Source: Telopea speciosissima
Lineage: Eukaryota > Streptophyta > Magnoliopsida > Proteales > Proteaceae
Length of the DNA: 64,000 bases
NCBI RefSeq assembly: GCF_018873765.1
Contig: NC_057926.1
Span: 53,953,378 to 54,017,377, forward strand
Direction of reading: 5' to 3'
Within the stretch, counting starts at the first letter, position 1, and each line of letters starts with the position of its first letter. The notes below the pieces were generated by a model. That model did not search any database. It was not told the origin of the DNA and saw nothing but the letters and a program-made list of their open reading frames with translations. The position numbers were made by a program, and so were the translations under genes. Positions 34,101 to 45,679 of the stretch are shown here, in pieces.

Positions 34101-37100
34101 GTAGATGGAATAATGAGACCTGAATCTTATAGCTAATTTGCTAAGAGGACAGCCATATAAATTCTTGTCAACATTAAACGTGAAGCATTCCCTACCTGAT
34201 TCAACATGAGGCTATGACCAGCATGAATAAACACACTTCTACACACAAAGACAATGCTTCTACAGATCCATGCATCCCATCTAAAATGATTTCAATCAAT
34301 CAACAGGACATAGTGGCACTGACACCCAACAATAGCAAACATGGATTCAAATGCACACTAACATATTTCACTATTACAATAAGAAACCAACTATTTTGCA
34401 TTGGAAAGGTCAGCAATTACAAGCCAGATAAGGGATAAGGATTTAGAGGCCTTTGTCCCTATAAATCAGATGTGGATGCAGGAAAAAGCAGGGATTTCAA
34501 TACCAAGAACAGGAAAGAATCATATTTCTGTTACTTGGAGTGGTATTTTCTACCCAAGAAACTTAAATGTCTGGCATAAAGAAATGATCTAAAATGGCGT
34601 CAGCAGACATGGAACAATGGGAACCTCAGTTCAGCAGAGGATAAATGAACAGCGAACCTTGGGTACATAAAGCTAGTTGGGTCTGCACCTTGAAGGTATT
34701 CCTGGAGCATCTGGGGATGATACTCCAAAATCTGTTTACTTTTAAAAGAAAATCCATTATAAGTAAATGTTAGAGGAAATTTATAGTCCTGTTAATCAAG
34801 TAAAAATCAAGAAGTATAGTCATACCTCTCGATAGATCAATTCTCTTACATCATCCTTCGCCAGTTTCCTTCTTTCAAACTCAAATTCAAGTTTTGAAAT
34901 GGGTTGTGTAGATGGCTCACGATCCACATTTGCTAAACCGCGAAAATATGGATCTGCTAAAGCCTGCAGAAACATGCAACAGCACTATCAAGAAACAAAA
35001 TAATTGGAATTTGATTAGACAATAAAAATATTAATCACATGAACTGTGCAATTTACTAAATCTTACCTCTTCAGCACTGGGGCGATCTTTATGATCAAAT
35101 GCAAGCAGACGCTCAAGTAAACGAAGAGCCAATGGATCTGCCCCAGGGAACTTTTGTGAAAAGGGAATTGGTGGCTTTTTCCGCATGCTACTTAAATATC
35201 TTCTAGCCTTTTCATTTCGAATCTGCAGATAAAATGAAAGATCAGAAATGAAGAAAAAAAATTAGATCAGACAAAGTAAGAAACAAATACTGTAAGCCAA
35301 AGATTTTGATACGAGGAAAAATAGTAAGCCAATTAACTCATTGCCCAAGAACAAAAAATAAAATAAAAATAAATATATAATAAATAATAAAGAGATTTTT
35401 TTACTAGAAACAGCAGCTAAATAGAAGAATTCAAGAGGACATTATGAGAACCTAATTTCAATGATTGTACAAATTAACTAAATATCCAGAGCTAACTGCT
35501 TGAAAATTTGATATGTTTTTCAGCACATGTCTACTGGAACCAAAAAGAAAAATACAAATAAATATAAAAGAGAACCAACCCTGGCAATGGATTCAGGTGG
35601 AGGAGTTCCAAGTAAATCAGTCATGAGATCCAATTGATGCACCACATTCTTCCCAGGAAACAGTGGTTTCCCCGTAAGCATTTCTGCGAATATGCATCCT
35701 ATGCTCCAAATGTCAATTCCAGGAGTGTACTGCAAAACACACAGTATTAGAAACTGCATGACTGGAAACCCAATCCAAATCATCCATAATTATTAGAACT
35801 CAAAATAAATCATACAAACAAAATCAATTTTGAAATGAAAAATTAATTGATTACCCAAAAAAAAATGTAGATAATATTAAATTTGAGTTTTGGGCACATC
35901 AAGCCATGACAGTAGCACAGTCAATCATTACAAAAAATGGCATGAGAATGATCTCTATGCCAAAGTCGTACATTAGCAAATAGAGAAACAGGTAGCCTAA
36001 AAAGGTTCATACTGCATTCCACATACTACACTCTCCCAAAATGCCATTAACTCCTCTCTGATTAGAGTTGACTATGAACTCAAAACCGAGATTTGTAGTG
36101 TTGATTTTCATGTAATTTTAGTCCCTTGTTAGATGGAAATATACAGCAGTAATAGGAAGAATTACGTGCCTCCAACCCAGGAAATGAAAAAGGTAGACGT
36201 GTACTGGAAACATCTCAGGAAGGGGCACAAATGAGACAGTTACTTGTAGAGAAACACTGGATGTATGCTCTTACTAGGAAGAAAAGAAAGGTAAAGATAA
36301 ACAGAGACCTAGTTAGACCTGCATAATTTAATTTTTCAAGACTACCACATTATTGCTGCCCCAAGGTTATCAGTAATATGGGGAGGCACTTGGCTGACAA
36401 ACATAGAGGGCAGTCTACAACCAACCTTCTCGTCCAAAGATTTATTTGACCTGAAATCATAATATTTATTTTTCTTATCAACTTTGTGCCCCTATACAGC
36501 TATCTTCATGTGTAAACACTTCAAACATAATAATGACTGCAGGTATGTGGCCATTCCCAACCAAGGGATCCCTCAGCACACTACAAGGGCTGATATTACT
36601 AATTCATTACTAAACCAAAACATATCAGAAACTGACAAATACCAAAAAAAAAAAAAAGAGAAAAGACCAGAAACTGTAGAAATATCAATCAGCTTACTTT
36701 AGAGAAAAAAGAACCACAGAGTTCAGGAGCACGATACCATCGGGTTGCCACATAATCCTTCAAAACATCAATATAAATAATCAGCATTTATTAGCTATAA
36801 ATGCTACATGAAAATGCTAGAACTACATAACATGTATTTGAGACATAAAAATGGTCCGACTAAAAAAAAATAAAAATTCAAGAGTCTGTTAAGCTAAAAG
36901 TAAATTCATGAAGTCAGTCCATAATCCGAACTACATACAGTCCAGAAGATAGCTGATGGGGCTTCATTGAACGACACACGAGCAAGCCCAAAATCGCAGA
37001 TCTTCAATTTGCAGTCCGCATTAGCAAGGATATTTTTAGGCTTTAAATCTCGATGGAACACATTTGCTGCAGGATAAAAGGAAACATTCAACAAGACCAT

Positions 37101-38862
37101 CAGGTAGTAAAAGCCAAAGGAGATAGCACAACATCAAAGGAAACAGTTGACCTGTATGGATATATTTTAGAGCTCGAAGAAGCTGGTATAAGAAAAATTG
37201 ATAATGTTCAGGTGTAAGATCATCATTTGCCTTAATTACTTGGTGAAGATCAGACTCCATCAATTCAAAAACAACATATATATCTTTAAATTCTCTTCTA
37301 GACGGAGGAAGCATTATATGCTTTATTTCTACGATATCTGGATGTCGAAGCAGCCGAAGGAGCTTGATTTCTCTCAGAATACGTGTAGCATCAGAAACAT
37401 GCTCAAAAACATCATTGATCTTCTTAATTGCTACTCTCTCTCCCGTGTGAGTGTCAACTGCAGCACCAACAACACCATAACTTCCTTTGCCAATGACCTC
37501 TTGTATTTGATATTGAGTGGCCTCACCATACTCTGTGAAGAATTCAGTGTCAAGCATGCTCTGAGTAAAAACAAAATCATTATTAGTAATGATTAACTTA
37601 CAAGTAAGCAAATTAACTATTGAAGAGGAGGGGAGGAGGAAAGAAACAGGATATCTGCATTATCAAGAACCCGAACGAGCAGAATTATGAAAATCAATCA
37701 CATACTTGCAAGGCTACGCAGATGGGATGAATAACTAGGCAAATTATGAAAATAAATCATGGAGAATAGAAAAGCTTCATGCGAAAACCGCGCTGAAGAA
37801 CCAAAACAGATAAGAGACAGAATAAACCTCAAATAATTAACGAAAGGTAAATGATCAAAGAGATCCCTTGTTGTTCCCTTGATGATAATTTAAACTCAGA
37901 GGAATAAACCAGCCCCAATTACAATTACCGTTTACACAGAGCGGTATGAGAAATCGTACGCGTAGGTAACCTCTGCCCGCCAGAACAGATCCTTAATTTC
38001 GCAACAACACAAGCGGCATTAAAATTATGTCTCCCTATTCTCTCCATAACAAAAATAAAAAGAAAGGACGGAAAAACAGAGGATTAAGTACAATCCAGAG
38101 AAGGAATCTAAAAAGAGGACAGAGCTCATGAAAGTGGACCTCGTCAGCTGAAATGATGGAGTCAAAATCCATGAATGAAGAAACAGTATTAAATCTTTTT
38201 TTTTTCTTCAAACTAAATTCTCAACGAAACTACGAGTACAAAAAACAGAAACAAAAACGATAAAAATCAAAGCCGCGCGTAATCAAAGAAGAAAGAAACA
38301 TAACAAATCAAATCAAGCTCATAGTCCAAAGATTTTGACTGAATCCATTCTCGCTTCCAATAAAGTAATCTACTTGAAAGGGAGGAAAAAGACAGGAATC
38401 AATCCGAGCGAATCTCAAGAATTGTCAGAGGGAGAGAGAGGTGAAGTGTTAATGAGAGGAAGAATGGATCTGAAAAGAAAATTGTAAGAGAAAACCAACC
38501 AACCAACCAACCTTCTTTTGAGCATCCATATTTGGAATTCTGGTAGTCCGCTTGGGGACTTTGATGAATTTCAATCCAGAGAAATCGAAGTCTTCAATGA
38601 TCTTAAGCTCGCCAGGTTCGTCCTCCTTCTGTTGTTGTTGTTGTTGTCGATGATGATGACGATGATCAGATGATGACGTTGAAGATAATTCAGGTTGAGA
38701 GTGGTCTTCGGCTAATAAGACACGGCCTCCGTTATTATTGAGTTTGCTGCTGCTATGGTTGTGGAGCTTATCATTGTTGTTGTTGTTGTTGTTATTAGTA
38801 GCAATGGAAGAGCAACGTTGGAACCAACGACGAACTCCATCCACGAGAGCTCCTCCCCCCAT
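31117..38862 (-). CDS. MPK9-like: MAP kinase, TDY (group D) type, MPK9-like
   Basis: Eleven exons join in phase to 629 residues: 38512-38862, 37152-37560, 36939-37066, 36698-36757, 35580-35729, 35067-35222, 34826-34963, 34658-34731, 32005-32106, 31662-31911 and 31117-31188. The kinase domain follows a 117-residue N-terminal exon. The P-loop GKGSYGVV is at 141-148, the ATP lysine is K163 in [13 protein letters not shown] at 258-265 has catalytic D260, and DFG is at 278-280. The activation motif is T296-D297-Y298, followed by [15 protein letters not shown] kinases phosphorylate this Thr and Tyr to activate the enzyme. The long C-terminal tail ([20 protein letters not shown]; end [13 protein letters not shown]) fits MPK9 best. 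MPK9 homologues are linked to guard-cell and stress signalling; that role is inferred here. Exon 1 carries poly-N, poly-H and poly-Q runs and ends in MDAQKK, where some annotated relatives begin. Confidence 0.95.
38630..38800 (-). repeat. Coding trinucleotide repeats in MPK9-like exon 1
   Basis: The plus strand shows TTGTTG runs at about 38632-38647 (poly-Gln, next to a His run) and about 38774-38793 (poly-Asn). Both are read in the kinase N-terminal extension and are likely to vary between alleles. Confidence 0.8.
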
Positions 38863-39338
38863 ATGCAGCTCCCGATCGATACGCCACGCCTTATCGCTGG
38901 CAGCATTGCCCGCTTATCCCTCCATTTCGGCTCACCATTCCCACCTCTCTCTCTCTCCTTTCTTTCTCCGAACCCACCGAGTGCTCTTTTGTTATGTTAT
39001 GTTTTGCTGTGCTGTGCGTGTCAGTGGTGATTATATGAGAGAGAGAGAGAGCGAACGCTGCTTTGTTTTGGGGACTGGTCCTGTCATATGACTCATGTCT
39101 CCCTGCGTGACTAATATTTTTATCTTCAATTAATCAATTCTTTTTTGATTCTATGTGATTCTATGCGGGACCTACGTTTGAAGAGATTCTTTTTTAAACA
39201 TCGGACATCGACGGCTATTTGAAGGGCTCCTAATGTGAGTTCACACAGGTGAGACCTTGTAAGTTGTAACTGCACTCAACCTAACACAAGGCAAGCGCGT
39301 TAGGACTTGGGATCCTCCGTGACTCAATCTTACATGAG
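38863..39338. other. Upstream region of the MPK9-like gene
   Basis: This should hold the 5' untranslated region and promoter. It contains CT/GA-rich stretches (about 38945-38960 and 39038-39050), common near plant start sites. I could not place a TATA box with confidence. Confidence 0.4.
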
Positions 39339-39512
39339 GCTCCGCGGAACCGTTATCCTCTTTTGTTACAGTGCGGTGCTGTATGGTATCGTGCGGTGCT
39401 GTAAAGGTCATGTGGCACAGCAAACCCCACACGGTGCATATGGCGTCTGTAATTGTCGCACCATGCAGTACAACACCGTATTATAACGTGAGAGGATAAA
39501 AATTTGGCTCCG
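39339..39512. mobile_element. Fold-back MITE
   Basis: The left arm CGGAACCGTTATCCTCTTTTG...ACAGTGCGGTGCTGTA pairs with the inverse of the right arm, CGGAGCCAAATTTTTATCCTC...ATACGGTGTTGTA. The total is about 174 bp with no coding content. Confidence 0.65.
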
Positions 39513-39951
39513 TGTTGCCCAAAAGGAGGTTTTTTCTTTTTCTTTTGATTCTATCCCACACTGAGGGTCAGACAGGGGATCCATTGGGCCACTCATATTA
39601 CTACAACTTCTGCTACTATTTCAAAAAGGATATGGAAGGGAGGATCGAAATTGCGACCTTTACCTAAATGGAGGTGATAAAAATTCAATGGAGGTGTCTT
39701 GGTCGAATTTCAAATTTTAGGATTTTAATTTGCTATATGATATAATCACACCCAGAGTTGTTTTGAATAAAAATATCATCCATATAGGACCGGGAGAAAA
39801 TAATGAAAATACTAATGTGAGAGGAAAATTGCATTCTCTTCTTATATTTCGAACTATGAAAACATTCAACTTTAGAAGTATAAAGAACTCTATTTAGATT
39901 CAAACCTGATGTTTGAGTTGGTGAGTTGGGCTACTTTTGATAATAAAAAAA

Positions 39952-40086
39952 GGGCGCTATTCTCAGTGTTGCAATGCAGGTTGTGCCCAGGCACATGGAG
40001 GTGGGTGCAATGACTACCCTGCCCCCTGAGTGGCAGGTCCATGTGCCTGAACGCAGCCTACGTTGCGACATAGAGAACATTCTCCC
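39952..40086. mobile_element. Fold-back MITE, GGG-end family
   Basis: The left end is GGGCGCTATTCTC and the inverse of the right end is GGGAGAATGTTCTC. Inner arms share CAGGCACATGG against CCATGTGCCTG. The same family as 49702-49837. Confidence 0.7.
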
Positions 40087-40359
40087 ATAAATTAATTTGA
40101 GCCCCTCTTAATCTGCCAAGTGTCACTTATGAAGACTTGGTATAAAGTAACAAGGAGGATATGAATGCTAACACAAGGTTAAGACAAAATAAATAAAAGA
40201 GGGAGTGAGCTACCTGATTTGGCTATTTAGAGGGTATTTTTGGGTAAACAAACATTTGCTATGTAACAGATTGGATGGACCGAAATTTTATGGACAAGTA
40301 AATCCCAAGATTTTCTATCACATGAATCAAGTTTTGAAGTAACCAAAATTAATCATAAA

Positions 40360-40405
40360 ATGGCATACCTAGTGCACAAGACTCCTGCCATTGCGGGGTA
40401 TGTCG
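40360..40405 (-). mobile_element. SINE 3'-end fragment
   Basis: Only the tail of the Au-like SINE is present: GGCATACCTAGTGCACAAG followed by TCCTGCCATTGCGGGGT. Confidence 0.5.
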
Positions 40406-40750
40406 AGTTAATCATGTGACTTAATAAAGCATTGGAAATCTAAGAAAATGAGAAGGGTATGATGCATGCCAATCCATTGGGGGGCATATAATTAATTTTG
40501 AGCATGAAGTTTAATATGTGATATAGACCATTTTCTAATTATCCAATAGTCAGAATTGCAACACAATATCATTAAATATGAATGTGATTGTCTAAGAAAA
40601 ATACGTGAAGACAGTTTTTCTTACATAATATGCAAAACTATTCCAACACCCAGACATGGATTGATTTGATCGCTTAAAATATTGAATATATGAGAAAATT
40701 TTGAATAATCTATATGTCAAAATGATAGTCCATTCCAATCAATCAATTAT

Positions 40751-40929
40751 GGGATGACACCGTTTTCTGTGGGGAACGCAAAAGCCATGTGCATGCAACT
40801 GCCAATGAGAGCGCACTCACTGACATCATGGTAATGGAATTCCATCTTTCATGGGGTGTGGAATGGTCATTTTAACCCACTGTGTCTGGACATGGCCTGT
40901 GGCCCCCCATATATAGAGAACATTTTCCC
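40751..40929. mobile_element. Fold-back MITE with 9-bp target duplication
   Basis: The left end GGGATGACACCGTTTTCT and the inverse of the right end GGGAAAATGTTCTCT match imperfectly, and inner strings pair (GCCATGTGC/GGCCATGTCC). ATCAATTAT flanks both sides (40742-40750 and 40930-40938). A 9-bp duplication is typical of Mutator-like transposition. Confidence 0.8.
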
Positions 40930-40938
40930 ATCAATTAT

Positions 40939-42429
40939 ATTATCGTGTTCGTATTTTGTTAGTCAAACCTCATTCTGAAATTTCATGTTTTTTTATATCG
41001 TAAATTTCCTACCATTGCATTAACACCAAGATTTGTATAAGTCGTATTGATTTGAAAAAAATTCAATGATTATATGATATTACCAAAATTATAAAAAAAA
41101 GCAATGATTATATAATTTAGTCAACGTGTCAATGAAGTTTATGACACAAGCCCCCCCCCCCCCCAAAAAAAAAAAAAAAAAAAATGGCATGGCATGGAGA
41201 AAATGATTGTTGAATTAATTTTTTTGGGGTTGGGTGGGGATGATGTACGGATTAAAATTCTCTTCAATTCTCCCATGGTGCAGTGCGAACCAGTTTGGGA
41301 CAGAGAGGTTGACACTTGGCAGACGCGATATCTAACGGTCCAAATTGCACCACCCCAATTATGTTTTTATTTTACTTCTTGAGCTTGGCATTGTTGGATG
41401 TTGCGTCTATCAGGTGTCGATATCTCCACCCCGAACTGCACTTCTAGGGAATTGGAAAAAACTTTTTTCCTGATGGTGCACTTGAATGAGACAGTCTACT
41501 CTTCTCATGTCACTCTTTTTTTCTTTTTTTATTTTTATTTTTTTATTTTTATTTTTTATCTTTCTCGCGTGTACTTAAGGTAAGGAGTTTAGTTCACAAA
41601 AAGAAAATAAAAGGAAGGAGGTTAAAGAATGTGAGGCTGTGAAAAAAAGGTTACTTAAGTCATGAAGGGGAGAGGGTGTGAGCATGAGGTATTGTGAGAT
41701 CTCTTTTTCATCTATAGCTTTTTTTGTTAGTGAACGTAGAGAGAAAAGAAGGAAGCGAAGGTGCTATCTCTTGTGTTCCTTGTAATGGATTACAACGTGA
41801 ATACATGACCAAGTTGATGGTTCAATTGCCTCAACAGCTTATTCATGTAAATCCAACAGCCATTATGGCCTAAATTAATCTCACCAGTCTTGAATCTTGA
41901 GAGATTTGAATTTGATTTTTATAAATTCTTAATTATATGAAGAGATATCTAATGGTGGTCTGACACATGCGATTTCTGGCATGTTGGGCCACCATTTTTG
42001 CCTTTTTCTTTGAACTATAACTTGACATTTGACGTACCCCCGAAAAAAAAAAAAAAAAAAAAAAAAACAAGCGAGCAGTGATCCTTGGCCCTTGGGTTAT
42101 GTTTGTTCACCAAATTTCAGTTATATCCAACCTGCCACATGAGTGTACATCACTACTTGAAGCTTGACGTGTAAATATAGAACTTTCGAATCAGCATATA
42201 CAATAAAATAGAAAAGTTTTCTGTGGGGGGAATGATCATCCCACATGCCCAAACATAGGGGACGAAATGACAACCCCACCTCTATAAAAAGCGGAAATCT
42301 TGCCCCCATGATGTTTCCACGCGTGCTCTCATTGGCCCAGTATATGTGCAGGGGCCATGCTCCTCCTACAATGAAATTTCAATCTCATAAGCCTACTAGT
42401 GATGTGATGTCCAGTTAATAATCGGACAT
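40939..42429. other. Intergenic, no gene recognised
   Basis: AT-rich sequence with a C12/A-rich homopolymer tract near 41153-41184 and an A-rich tract near 42045-42067. A partial GGG-end fold-back arm lies near 42226-42260. No gene is supported. Confidence 0.4.
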
Positions 42430-42545
42430 GGCTCAGGTTCATGTACAAGAACGTTCTTGTATGCTTACAAGCCAATCCAGAGGAGTGGATTCCATCTAGA
42501 TGGCTTACAGGCATACGAGATTGTTCAAGCACGTGAGCCTGAGCC
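42430..42545. repeat. Fold-back element, GAGGAGTGGATTCC family
   Basis: The left arm GGCTCAGGTTCATGTACAAG, then TATGCTTACAAGCC, pairs with the right arm (GGCTTACAGGCATACGAG, then CACGTGAGCCTGAGCC). The centre GAGGAGTGGATTCC is shared with 7585-7700. Confidence 0.7.
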
Positions 42546-43164
42546 GGCCTCTCAAACTTTTTCCTTAAGAAAAAATGAGAACTTAGACTTCTCTACTTTC
42601 AAGGCGGGCTATACTTCCATGCGCTCAGCTTTGCCCCACATCCAAGGCAGCGGAAAGTACCACCTTGCCCCTGCTCGAGCGTCCTGCCCGAGAGGGTGTA
42701 AGGCGATACTTTTCGCCCGCCTTGTATGATGGGCAAAGCTTCCGTGCTGCCCGCCTTACAAACAAAGCACAATGCCTGTAAGTGGCTAACTTCTTTTTTT
42801 GCTCAAAAGTGTGTTTGCAAATGCTTTCTTTCTCACTTCTTTATCTCCTTTTGCTCTCCATTCTCTTTAAGTGTGTTGAATCCTCTTTACCGACCTTCAT
42901 CGTTTCCGTCTCCTGGCTTTGGTGTAAAGTTGTCCTCTGAGCACTACTTCTCTAGGGTTTGTTTATGGTCATGGATTTGTTGTTGTTTAAGATTCTTCTT
43001 AGTGATCTCTTCTTTTTTCTTTCTTCCATTGTTGTTTTTCCTTGTTCGTCTAATTTGGTTTTGGTTATTGACAATCTCTTCTTTTCCTGTGATATTTTTT
43101 TTTATGTGCTTTTTCGTCTTTTTGTTTTCTTTTTTTTGCATCTTTTTCTGATAATATCATTATT

Positions 43165-43580
43165 GTCGATGAGGTATTTCATTACTTAGCTCATAAGAAA
43201 GGAAACATAGACTTTATGGCTATTGAATTAAAACATGTGTAAGGCCTATGATATGATATAATAGAGTTTAATTAAAATAGATTTTGATGTTAAGTGGTGT
43301 GATCTTGTTGTATAGTTGGTTTCCTCTGGGTCTTATTCCTTTAAGTTATAAAGGGGTTGTTTTGAGAATATTGAAGTTTCTAGAGGGATTTGACCGGGAT
43401 GTATATCCTCTTAGTTTTATCTTATGGATTACGGTTATGAAGATTTTATTAAACTCTTGTAAGTGTATAGAGATTTGAAGCCATTTAAGAAAATTAAGGT
43501 AGCTAGGCATGGTCGAGAGGTTTTACACATTTTATTTGTTAATGATACCTCTACATTTTATTTGTTAATGATACCTCTAA
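43165..43580 (+). pseudogene. Decayed LINE reverse transcriptase fragment
   Basis: In broken frames the plus strand still shows reverse transcriptase landmarks in order: VDEVFHYLAHKKGNIDFMAI, a later LTGMYILLVLSYGL (the conserved DPLSPYLFLL region), and ILFVNDTSTFYLL, which corresponds to the catalytic F.DDT motif with one Asp lost. Stops and frameshifts are frequent, so it cannot be active. Confidence 0.55.
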
Positions 43581-44956
43581 TGATACCTCTTAATGGTTCC
43601 AGCACTAAGGAATCAAGATTAGAACTGGACCAACAAACTAATTGATTCCAAATCTGAGATCCCAAGACCATTAACTAATGGGTGGACCAGTTCCGATTTC
43701 TAAATGGTTCCAAGCAATCCAAAAAATAATAAATAATTCCATAACACATGCAAATGTTACATATGTTCAAGAATATATGAGACAAGTACCAATTACAATG
43801 GAAGATTGAAAAAAATAAAGGGTTGATTTTAGTTCTTATGACCTTGAGTCTTAAGAATTATCTAATATGGGGCGATGTTCTCTGCACCGCTGTGCACGGT
43901 TGGTCTCACCTGATCTGTCATGCAATAGCAAATGGAATTTAAGTTGGCATATAAGATTTCCTATAATTCCAGCTTCTTAGGCCCTAATAAATAGAAAAGG
44001 AAAATCAAATGAGGCTTCAGCACCGGCTGTCCATCATCTCATCTGTTGCTTTTTTTATTACTTTTTCTTTCATTCATCTGTTTACCAATGATATCTTCAT
44101 TTTTGTAAAGGAATTTCCTATTGAGGCTTTGGCTTGTTATTAGCATGAATCACATATTCCTGTTTTGTTTTTTGGTGAGAAATCCCATCTTCTGGGTGTC
44201 ATCAAATTTGCTTCCTGGGTCAATCCACTCACAATTAGACTCTCTAGAATCCAATTTTTTGGAGGAATGGCTCAAACTATACAAAGGTTAATTCATTTTT
44301 TTTATAAGCTGGAAAAGTATCAGTAATCCAGAACACAAGAAAGGTTCAGGACTTCCAAGCAATGCGGATCAACAATCTAGCAATGTTGACCATATTACAT
44401 CTTGAAGCTTTTGAATAAATGGTATAGGAACAAAATTCCTCTCCCCCACTCCACCCCCCAACCAAACTATCTATTTGTTTGACTGAGCCACATACATCTC
44501 ACAAGTAGGATTGTAAATGGAAAATAAAAAATCCGAATTCAATCAGCATTCGTATTCGTTTAAGGACATCCATATTTGCATAGAGATATTCGAAAAAAAA
44601 AATAAAAAATCAAATACTCCGATTAAAATCCTTCCGAAAAAAAAATCTGAATACATAAATACTAAAAAATTAAGTAAATAATGATCTTGAGGGTTTTTGA
44701 AGATTCAACAGGTTCTATGAGGAAAAAAGAATCATGATCTAAGAGATATGGATTAAGAGTGAATGGTAACCACTAGGGGGAGGAAGGTCTGAGTTAGACA
44801 AGGCAGAGATGTAAACAGATGGTTGAAAATCTAAATTCGATCTACATCCAAATACATCCATTTAGAGGTATCCGTGTTTGACAAGGGAATATCTAGATCT
44901 GATCACATCCAATCCATATCCGAGCCAAGAGCCGAATCTAATCCGTTTACAGGCCT

Positions 44957-45480
44957 ACTTACAAGTAATGTTGTAGTTCTGACAGTAGTCATTTGCTGAA
45001 CTCATTCAGGAGATCTCTTCAAACTATACACCTTGCCCATCACATTCATAATTTATTAATTCTCACAAATGGTGCTTATGATTCTTTAATTGGCATTGCT
45101 GGTTGGTCTGCTGTTTGGAAAACACAGTGACGAAAAAGCATCAAGCATATGTTGGATCTGAAAGAGCTACCTCAGCACTAGAGGAAGAGATTCAAGGGCT
45201 TATTGATAAATTTCCCCTGGAGATGGAAATCATGATCTCAGATTGTTTGGAAGCCATTAATCTTATTCACTATATGATAGTTTTGGACTTGGTCAGCATT
45301 TACTTTATTATTTGATATTAAGAATAGACTGAACTTTATGAGTAGACATATAGTTTTGGACTTGGTCAGCATTTACTTTATTATTTGATATTAAGAATAG
45401 ACTGAACTTTATGAGTAGACATATAGACTCATCTTGTATTTGTTCTTTCCTCAAGTAAATTAAGATAGATTGATTTTGAG
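44957..45480 (+). pseudogene. LINE RNase H-like remnant next to DUF674 copy A
   Basis: Plus-strand frames contain IAGWSAVW, ALEEEIQG and ISDCLEAINLI, in the order expected of the RNase H-like C-terminus of a plant LINE. Stops break it up. The same segment recurs at 49890-50360 and 63185-63600, each time on the opposite strand from, and just beyond the 3' end of, a DUF674 gene. Confidence 0.55.
45278..45423. repeat. Exact 73-bp tandem duplication
   Basis: TAGTTTTGGACTTGGTCAGC starts at 45278 and again at 45351; the two 73-bp units appear identical throughout. It lies inside the RNase H-like remnant and is absent from the paralogous segments at 50.2 and 63.5 kb, so it is specific to this copy and recent. 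Confidence 0.9.
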
Positions 45481-45679
45481 CACAACGAAGAACTCCTGGT
45501 TGACTATCTTCCTACATATGTGCAGTATATTAGATCAACAAAATTAAATAGACTAGTTCTGTAAGGGGAACATTGAAGCCAAACAAATCTACCTATTATG
45601 ATAAAGTTAATTAAATCAAACTTACCTTACAAAGGTCATTGAACTCTAGGCTATTTGATTAAATCCCATGATGTCCTTG

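Noticed and set aside
35520-35783. A separate small kinase-like gene
   Set aside because: It is exon 5 of the MPK9-like gene read into its flanking introns.
39339-39512. Palindrome considered as a microRNA gene
   Set aside because: The arms are long, extend to both ends and are MITE-like; a microRNA call would need small-RNA data.
42726-43151. A 141-codon frame rich in Phe, Cys and Ser
   Set aside because: Low-complexity T-rich sequence gives this composition; there is no family match and it runs into LINE debris.
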